From NCBI GenBank assembly GCA_051656785.1, contig JBOFJK010000006.1:179534-243533 (forward strand): DNA of 64,000 bases. The letters are read 5' to 3'. Position numbers and translations under genes: made by a program. Each line of letters starts with the position of its first letter. Position 1 is the stretch's first letter. The stretch is from UBA710 sp051656785 (GTDB lineage: Bacteria > Bacillota_I > Bacilli_A > Mycoplasmatales > Metamycoplasmataceae). The notes beneath the pieces are model-generated. The model ran no database searches, was not told the DNA's origin, and saw only the letters and a list, made by a program, of their open reading frames with translations. Positions 56,193 to 64,000 of this stretch are shown piece by piece.

Positions 56193-59100
56193 TTAATTAT
56201 TAGGAGTTATACAATCAATATCTTCTAATGTAAATGTTTTCGAAATACTTGTTAGACCATTTTCAAAAACATAACCATGTTTTGCCCTTAAAGTAATTGT
56301 ATGAGTAGTCGCACTACCTGGTATTTCATCATTAATAGATACTTCCATATTATTAATATTAAATAAATTCACATCATTAAATAATTTAGTTAGTGTTTCT
56401 TCAGAACTAAATTTATTACCACTTATGTCACTAATACTTAAATTAGGTATATCAATTTTATGAGTAATAGTTAATAAAGTTTCAGTAGTTGTAAAGATAT
56501 TAGAAGTAATATGATCAACTTCATCACCATTTTCCAAAAATGTATAATTATCATTGGCAGTTAATGTAATTGATTGGTCATTTTTTCCTGGAGTAGGGTC
56601 AGTTAATGTTGTTATTTTGAATAAACCTACATTATCAACATTTACTTTTATAAATAATTTTGCTAAAATAGATACTTTTACATCAATATCTTGTGATGCT
56701 CCATCAAAATTTAAAAGATATTCAAGATCTAAGTGATTTATTTTTGCGTTACCTATATCTTTTCTTTTTTCAATATTAATAATTGTTTTTAAAACAAATT
56801 CATTAGAAATAATTTCAAGTGAATGTGAACCACTTGTTTGGAATCCAAATTTAAATCCTAAAGTAACTGTATAAAAATTGCCACCATTTTCATCTGGAGT
56901 ATTAAGAAAAATATAGTCAATATATTGAAGATTCTTTTCATCTAAATCTACTCCAATAAATAATTTTTCAAGCGTTGTAATTTGCTTCAAATTCTCAGGA
57001 GTTATATCTGTATTTTTGATTAAAGGATTAGGTGAAGCTGAAATATCTAAAATAACATCAACTGTTCTAAATTTAATTGAAACTAATTCTGTAGTTTCAT
57101 TACCTAAATTATCCCTAAATTTATAACCTTCCATTGTTTTAATGGTAATTTCATAATCTTCATATGGTACAAATTCATCAAGTTCACCATGTTTGTCAAT
57201 TTCTATTACAATAAAGTTTAAATCAGTTGCCTTAATACCAGTAAATAATTTTTCTATAATATGTATTGATTTATAACCAAGACCTTTTAACTCAAGGTGA
57301 TTTATGTTTTTAGGATCATTTTCAACTTTGGTAATATTAATAATACTTAATAATGAAAATTCATTAGAAGTAATTTCTTTACCACCATTTGCAAATATAA
57401 ATCCAGGTTTTGCTTCTAAAGTAATAGTATGTTTGCTTCCATTTGCAATCTCACCATTTAATTTTATTATCATGTTAACAATATCATCTTGAGTTAATCC
57501 ATCAAATAGTTTAGACAAGGTTTCTAAAGCGATTGGGTTAGCAGATACATCATCTCCACTCAAAATTAATTCATTATCATTAGGAGTAATATTTAAAATT
57601 GTTTCTAAAGTAAATGTTTTAGGAATACTTGTTAGACCATTTGCAAAAACATAACCATTCTTTGTGATTAAAGTAATTGTATGAGTAGTTCCGCTACCAA
57701 AGTTAGTATTATCAATAGATACTCCTATATGGCTAGAATTATTATCATCCAGTCCATTGAATAATTTTTGAAGAGTTTCTAAAGTCAAAAATGATTGTTC
57801 TTTCACATCATCTTCACTCAAAATTAATTCATTATCATTAGGAGTAATATTTAAAATAGTTTCCAAAGTAAATTCATTAGAAGTAATTTCTTTACCACCA
57901 TTTGCAAATATAAATCCAGGTTTTGCTTCTAAAGTAATAGTATGTTTGCTCCCAGTATTTGTAATTATCCCATTTATCTTAACATTTTTTATATTTGTAA
58001 TTAAATCATCATCACTTATATTGTTAAATAGTCGACTTAGTGTATATAATGTTTTTAAGTTAGTAGTTACATCTAATTTACTTAAAATTAATGAATCAAG
58101 TGTTATTGGAGTAATATTTAAAATAGTTTCTAAAGTAAATGTTTTAGAAATGGTTTTCTCTCATCCTCCAAATGTAAATCCATCTTTAGTAGTTAAAGTA
58201 ATTGTATGAGTAGTTCCACTACCAAAGTCAGTATTATCAATAGATACTTCTATATGACTCGAATTGTTATCGTCCAGCCCATTGAATAATTTTTGAAGAG
58301 TTTCCAAAGTCAAAAATGATTGTTCTTTCACATCATCTCCACTCAAAATTAATTCATTATCATTAGGAGTAATATTTAAAATAGTTTCTAAAGTAAATGT
58401 TTTAGGAATACTTGTTAGACCATTTGCAAATATAAATCCATCTTTAGTAGTTAAAGTAATTGTATGAGTAGTTCCACTACCAAAGTCAGTATTATCAATA
58501 GATACTTCTATATGACTCGAATTGTTATTGTCCAGCCCATTGAATAATTTTTGAAGAGTTGCTAAAGTAATTGGGTCAACAGATACATCATCTCCACTCA
58601 AAATTAATTCATTATCATTAGGAGTAATATTTAAAATAGTTTCTAAAGTAAATGTTTTAGAAATGGTTTTCTCTCATCCTCCAAATGTAAATCCATCTTT
58701 AGTAGTTAAAGTAATTGTATGAGTAGTTCCACTACCAAATTTATTATCATCAATAGATACTTCTATATGACTCGAATTGTTATTGTCCAGCCCATTGAAT
58801 AATTTTTGAAGAGTCGGTAAACTTGCAAATAATTGTTCTTTCACATCATTAATACTTAAAAATATTTCCTCTAATTTAGCATTAATATCTAACATTGTTT
58901 CTAAATTAAATTCCTTTGAAATCATTTTATTTTCACCAAAATTAAATCATTCATTAGCTGTTAAAGTAATTTTATGAGTAGAAGCACTTCCAAATTCTTG
59001 GTGATCAATAGTTGTAGTAAAATTTTCAAAATTATTTATATCCAGCCCATTGAATAATTTATTAAGTGTTTCAAAAGTTTTAAATGAATCATCTTTAATA

Positions 59101-60875
59101 TCATTTATGCTTAAAACTAATTCTTCATCATTAGGGGTAATATCTAGAATTGTTTCAATTTGAAACACTGATGATTCAATAGTTCTTTTTCCATTTATTA
59201 AATATCCTGCTTTAGATTTCAAAATAATTGAACCATATCTGCCACTTAGTTCTTTATATTCAACAATAATATCAAAGTTGTTAATTTCTGTAGTCAGTTG
59301 TTCTCCGCCAAATAGTTTTTCTAACAATGATAGATTAGGATTTTGTAATTCTAAATTAGTAATACTGTCAGTAATTTCTTCTTGTTTTTTAATTGAAATT
59401 TCAATATTTTTAGTTTCTTGCAAAGTAAAATCATCAGAAACAAGTGTTCTGTTTCCGTTTATTGAATATTCATCATTAGCTAGTAAAACAACTCTATGTT
59501 TTGTTATACTTCCAACTCCACTACCTGTTATTTCAACTTGTAAATTATTAAGAATTTCTTGAGTTATACCAATAAATAATTTTTCAAGTGTTGATAATTC
59601 TTTATATTTATTATCTCAAACATCAATTGCCAAAATTACTGGATTTTCTATAATTGACATTTCATAATCAAATGGAACTAATGAAATTATTTCTGAAGTA
59701 ATTTGTTTTACTTCATTAAGATTTTGATCTAGAAAAACAAAATTAGAATTATCTTTAATTTTTAATGTAATTACATAAGAACCTTCCGGTTTAATTATAC
59801 TTGTATTATCAATAGTACTAATAATTTCAATTTCAATATGTTCTAAATCATCTTCATTAATATTAGTAAATATTTTTTGTAGGAAAGCTAATTCTTTATA
59901 AAGAATTACACCATCTTTTTTTAAGTCAAACTGTGTTATATCTTCTGGAATAGTTGTCACTTGTTTAATATTTAAAACATTTGGCAAAATAAATTCATTT
60001 GAAACAAGAGTATGTCTACCATTAATTTTGTATCCATCTGCAGCAATCAAAGTAACTAAGTACTCTTTACCGAAATCAATATCATCATTGTTTATTTCAA
60101 TTGCTTCAATATTTTTTAGATTTTGATCAGTAAGACCTACAAATAATTTTTGAAGTGTTGTAAAACTTTTGTAATTATCATTTTCAATATCTACTTTCAA
60201 TATTTCTGGTTTATCTTTAATAGTAATATTTAAATTAAGATCATTTGTTGTAAATGCTGATGAAGCAATAGATTTAACTTCTTCACCATTAACATTAAAG
60301 TGAAATTCACCTTTTGCAGTAAGTGTTATTGTATATTCTTTAGGATTAGTTTTAGTTTCAACTTCAGAAAGTGAAACACCCATATTATCCAAATCATCAT
60401 ATTCAATTCCTTCAAATAATTTTTTCAGAAAATCAATATTATTTATATTAAGTAGTTCCGAACTTGTAATATCAGTAGTAATTTGAGGTTTTGGAGTAAT
60501 TTCAAAAATTGTTGGTAAAGGAGTAAATTCTTCAGAAGTAATAGATTTCTGACCTTTAATGGTGTATCCAACCTTAGCCATTAAGACAATTCTATCTTTA
60601 TTTACTTTAGAAACATCTCCCTTTACTAATAAAGCATTAACATAATTTAAGGTATCATAATCCAAACCTTCAAATACCTTTGAAAGAGTTTTATATTCTT
60701 TATATTGGTTATTATCAATATCTGTTGTTCTAACTTTAGGATTGTTTTTTGCTTCAATAATAAAGTCAGTAACTTCATCAGCAGTAGATGATCCACATGA
60801 CACAACTGCTAGCGGAACTAAAAAAGCTCCAGTTGCCATTACTCCTAATGCCATTTTTTTCATATTTTTTTTCAT
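56193..60875 (-). CDS. Giant repeat lipoprotein B (17 repeats)
   Basis: 1560 residues in one unbroken frame when TGA is Trp (for example at 58161, 58674, 58947 and 59616). The start is ATG at 60875 after GGGGAG; an in-frame ATG upstream at 60899 is less likely. The signal peptide ends AVVSC with lipidated Cys. I count 17 KLFxG-type repeat helices. Repeats 7-13 include near-identical copies in DNA as well as protein, a sign of recent duplication or conversion. It is a probable surface antigen or adhesin. No enzyme motif is seen. Promoter sequences are shared with lipoprotein C. Confidence 0.88.
58161..58815 (-). repeat. Near-identical tandem units inside lipoprotein B
   Basis: The same 20-base string CATCTTTAGTAGTTAAAGTA begins at 58181, 58439 and 58694, so units are 258 and 255 bases (86 and 85 codons). 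The first two copies agree over about 120 bases with one difference near 58271/58529. A second anchor (TCATTATCATTAGGAG) recurs at 57571, 57829, 58354 and 58609. All spacings keep frame. Confidence 0.9.
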
Positions 60876-60930
60876 ATTATACTCCCCACTCCAAGTCACA
60901 ATGTAGATACTAAAAAATATATTTAACTCA

Positions 60931-60982
60931 ATAATAAACTATATTGCTACTATTAACTTGTTTAATAATATACTACCATAAA
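60931..60982 (-). repeat. 52-bp upstream segment, copy 1 (copy 2 at 61801-61852)
   Basis: The 52 bases are identical in both copies and lie about 55 bases before the starts of lipoproteins B and C. On the minus strand they carry TTAAAC, a 16-bp spacer and TATAGT (60965-60938), a reasonable -35/-10. Signal peptide DNA is also nearly the same, so the whole 5' part of one gene was copied from the other. Confidence 0.85.
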
Positions 60983-61041
60983 TCATAATTAATATTAATA
61001 TTATTTATTAAAATAGTAATTCTGCTTTTGAAATTTTTCAT

Positions 61042-61077
61042 AAAATCAACTATAAGTTGGCACTTATAGTTGATTTT
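61042..61077 (-). terminator. Terminator of lipoprotein C
   Basis: A perfect 15-bp stem (61042-61056 with 61063-61077), loop TTGGCA, lies 19 bases after the stop of lipoprotein C. A degenerate version follows lipoprotein D near 61880-61915, another sign that the units are duplicated. Confidence 0.65.
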
Positions 61078-61095
61078 ATTGTTAAAAGATATTAA

Positions 61096-61746
61096 CTAAG
61101 AAAGAGTAAAAGTATTAGATCTTATATTTGTTGTATTTCCAAAACTATAACCAGCTTTAGCCATTAAATTAACATAATTTAAACCACCACTCATTCTCAC
61201 ATGTGTGGCATTAAATCATCTCAAATGCTTTGCTTGAACACCGTTAAATAATTTTGATAATGTTTCAATAGAGTTTACATTTTTCATATCTTCATTTGTT
61301 AATTGACCCTCTAAGTTATCTTTTTTTTGATAATGCATTGTAATAATAGTATCTGCAGTAAAAACCACTGAATCTAATTCAGTATGATATTTACCATTTG
61401 ATAATAACATTTTATATCCTTCTTTTGATGTTAATCTAACAATACCTTTATAATAATTATCATCACCACGAATGAATTCAACATTTAATCCTTCATCTAT
61501 TTGTTCTTGAGTTAATGATCCCATATCAAATAATCTTTCAAGAGTTGCTAAAGTTTTAATATTTGCATTATTAATATCGACCATAGTCATTGGTAAAGGA
61601 GTTTGTTTTATCCCACCCACAGACAAAGCAATTCCCACTTCATCATCATCATTAGTAGATGACCCACATGACACAACTGCTAGCGGAACTAAAAAAGCTC
61701 CAGTTGTCATTACTCCTAATGCCATTTTTTTCATATTTTTTTTCAT
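61096..61746 (-). CDS. Repeat lipoprotein C (2 repeats)
   Basis: 216 residues. The start ATG at 61746 follows AGGAA. The first 31 residues differ from lipoprotein B by one residue (MTTG against MATG), lipobox AVVSC. The body holds two repeats, LERLFDMGSLTQEQ and LSKLFNGVQAKHLRW (Trp by TGA at 61214). The first repeat is nearly the same as one in lipoprotein D. It seems a short version of the family, possibly the result of deletion. Confidence 0.85.
61471..61565 (-). repeat. 95-bp identical block shared with 62340-62434
   Basis: The 95 bases inside lipoprotein C are the same as those at 62340-62434 in lipoprotein D. They code for the LERLFDMGSLTQEQIDEGLN region. Flanks diverge, so this is a gene-conversion-like patch. 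Confidence 0.85.
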
Positions 61747-61800
61747 ACTATATTCCTGCCTATACAAGTCACAATATAGATACTAAAATATATTCAATCA

Positions 61801-61852
61801 ATAATAAACTATATTGCTACTATTAACTTGTTTAATAATATACTACCATAAA
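61801..61852 (-). repeat. 52-bp upstream segment, copy 2
   Basis: Identical to 60931-60982; here it lies before lipoprotein C, with the -10 TATAGT at 61813-61808 and -35 TTAAAC at 61835-61830 on the minus strand. Confidence 0.85.
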
Positions 61853-61940
61853 AACTAATTCTGCATTTAAATTTTTTATAAAAAAAACCATAAGCTAACA
61901 CTTATAGTTGATTTTTGATTATTATAGATTGTTTAGTTAT

Positions 61941-63692
61941 TTAAAAAAAACCAAAAAAACTAGATCTTATCTCTGTAACTCCCAATCTAAATTCATAACC
62001 CTTTTTAGCTTTCAAAATAAGATAATGATTATAATCAAGAGTGCTACCAGGACCACCAGCATGCCTTGATACTTCAAAGTATCTTAAATGCTTTGTTTGA
62101 ACACCACTAAATAATTTTGATAAAAATTCCACAGATTTTAATTTTTCATCATCTCAGAAGTCACTATAATTTACTTCAATATTTGAGGAAGTATTTATTT
62201 GATAATCCATCGTAACTTCAGTATCCACAATAAATGATGTTGAATTTATTTCGGTCTGATAAGTATCATCTGGTAATAATATTTTGTATCCTTCTTTTGC
62301 TATTAATTTAACAATACCTTCATCACCATCAGCATTAGGAATGAATTCAACATTTAATCCTTCATCTATTTGTTCTTGAGTTAATGATCCCATATCAAAT
62401 AATCTTTCAAGAGTTGCTAAAGTTTTAATATTTGTATTATTAATATCAACAATAGTGATTGGTAAAGGAGTTTGTTTCCCTCCCTCCAAAGATAAAGTTA
62501 TCCTTGCATCAAATTCATTCGATTGTAATGATGCAACCCCACCATTAATTATGATATCAGGATTTGATGATTTTAAAGTAATTGATGACATTCCTTCTAA
62601 ATTGGTATTTACAATAATATCCAATTTATTAATATCTTCTTGAGTAACATAATAATCAAAAACAAATATCTTTTCTAAAAATTCTTTAGTGCGAATCAAA
62701 TCTTTATTTTTAAGTTCATCAGATTTAATATCAACAATAACTTCCGCAGGTGAAATCATTAAATCCTTAATGAATATTGTAAATTCTTGTGAATTAATAG
62801 TTTGAATTGACCCATTAATATTGAAACCAGGTCTTGGAGTAATGTTAATTCTATATATGCTCCCTGCATTAATGGTAACTATAGTAATTTCCATATTTTT
62901 TATATTATCTTGATTGAAGTCATTACCAATAAATAACTTGTCTATAACTGATCAATCTTTATATTTTTCATCAACAATATCACTTGGAATAATATCACTT
63001 GGAGCAGTACTTTGTGCTTCAAATACATAGTTAACTGGCATCTCAAATGGGTTTGAAGTAATGTCTTCACCTTGATTAATTGTAAAACTCTCTTTGGCCG
63101 TTAAAGTAATTGTACGAGTAACTCCAGATGAAATTGAAACATCTAAAAATCTATCAATTGTTACATCATCAAAAATTCTACCATCTAAAGCAAATAATTT
63201 TCTTAGTGTTGAAACACTCTTAAAGTTCTCACCATCAACATCATTAAATATTATTGGTCATTCTGCAAGATCTAGCACTCCTATTGTTAAATTAGATTCT
63301 AAAGTAAATTGATTAGAAGCAATGATAGAAGTAGAACCATTAATTGTAAACCCCTTTTTAGCTTTTATAAGAACTTGATATTTGCCTAAAATTAATTCAG
63401 ATTCTTTTAATTCAACATCCAATGATTCAATAATTTGTAATTGAGTCATATTACCTAGGTTGAATAATTTTGTAAGTGTTTGTAGGTTTTTTAAGTTTTC
63501 TTCTAAAATCTCAGAACTTGCCAATTGTGGTGGATTAGGTTTTGCAGTTATTTTATAGTCTACTACAACATCACCATCTCCATCACCATCTCCATCACCA
63601 ACATTTGATGAATTACAAGATGTCATAATAGACAATGGAACTAATAATCCTCCAGTTGCCATAATTCCTAAAGCAATTATTTTAATTTTCAT
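61941..63692 (-). CDS. Repeat lipoprotein D (6 repeats)
   Basis: 583 residues through TGA codons at 63258, 62949 and 62154. The ATG at 63692 is preceded by AAGG. The signal peptide differs from B and C and ends SIMTSC. Right after Cys there is a Gly-Asp run, GDGDGDGD, coded by a 12-base satellite. About six repeats follow (TLTKLFNLG, LRKLFALD, IDKLFIGN, LEKIFVFD, LERLFDMG and LSKLFSGV). It is a surface lipoprotein. The last residues (SSFFGFF) differ from the normal repeat end, perhaps a small frameshift or truncation. Confidence 0.85.
63569..63600 (-). repeat. 12-bp microsatellite coding Gly-Asp
   Basis: CATCACCATCTC occurs twice plus a partial third copy (CATCACCA). It codes GDGDGDGD next to the lipidated Cys. 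Gain or loss of units would keep frame and change the length of the spacer. Confidence 0.85.
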
Positions 63693-64000
63693 ACACACCT
63701 TACTCTCTAAAACTGTAATTTATTTGTTTTTCCCTTTATTATTTATTAGCAACATGAAAAAATAATTTCACACACACTAATAAATATATTATATTCCAAA
63801 TATAATAATTTTTACTAATAATTATATTGGTAACATTGCTCTTATAAAATACTTTTTTTCCATAAAATTATCTATATTTACTAATTTTTTAGATAATTAT
63901 ATAATGTTAAAAAATATTCTTGTTAATCAAAAATAACATTAATTAATTTAGTTATATGTTCTAGTTAAATGATTTCTAATCATAATACAACTGTAGTTAT
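63693..64000. other. 308-base AT-rich end region
   Basis: No gene seen. A minus-strand TATAAT at 63788-63793 is the best -10 for lipoprotein D, without a clear -35. The rest is AT-rich and may contain the start region of a further gene beyond the window. Confidence 0.35.

Noticed and set aside
56193..60875. Reading lipoprotein B as five separate genes or a decayed gene
   Set aside because: All breaks are TGA codons in one frame, with no TAA or TAG. With TGA as Trp it is one continuous gene.
53716..63692. CRISPR array
   Set aside because: The repeats are 255 bases or longer, coding and in frame. There are no short palindromic repeats with unique spacers and no cas genes.

Overview
The window reads as a Mollicute (Mycoplasma) chromosome. 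The DNA is very AT-rich. Many real genes are intact only if TGA is read as tryptophan, which is the Mycoplasma/Spiroplasma code. There are lipoproteins but no cell-wall genes, and rpmD (L30) is missing from the ribosomal operon. The 16S-23S rRNA operon lacks a linked 5S gene, as in several hominis-group mycoplasmas. Mycoplasma mobile, or a relative with tandem-repeat surface lipoproteins, is my best guess, but only from general resemblance. All coordinates given here assume TGA = Trp, so several genes span what a standard-code reading would split.

Layout. 1-6840 (+): the end of ileS, a heterodimeric ABC exporter pair, and an ABC permease/ATPase pair. 6896-7621 (-): a frameshifted small lipoprotein and rpsT. 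7704-14608 (+): a NERD-domain protein overlapping a YgjP-like metallopeptidase, then pheS-pheT, a PncC/CinA-C protein, recA and a YmdB-type phosphodiesterase. 14757-19806: the 16S-23S rRNA operon with promoter, two boxA elements and two perfect processing stems. 19837-35719 (+): a small membrane protein, then the fused S10/spc/alpha operon from rpsJ to rplQ, including secY-adk-map-infA-rpmJ and rpoA, ended by a strong terminator.

35743-42061 (-): an ABC-2 permease/ATPase pair; an operon of a PHP phosphoesterase, an SMC/RecF-like ATPase and a small acidic protein; an S66 (MccF-like) serine peptidase; and mutM. 42184-45972 (+): a 1262-residue UPF1-like SF1 helicase with a C-terminal restriction-endonuclease-like domain. 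45965-52748 (-): parE, parC, nadE, an FMN-dependent azoreductase and a HAD phosphatase, apparently one operon. 52913-53539 (+): an unrecognised soluble protein.

53716-63692 (-): four lipoproteins (666, 1560, 216 and 583 residues) built from about 32 copies of an approximately 85-residue repeat. Two share almost the same signal peptide and an identical 52-bp upstream segment. The largest contains near-identical 255-258 bp DNA units suited to recombination.

The most interesting material is (1) the split PHP + ATPase operon, which resembles the fused TrlF/Ppl-type proteins linked to phage defence; (2) the helicase-nuclease only 2 kb away, giving a possible compact defence region; and (3) the repeat-lipoprotein array, a likely engine of surface variation.
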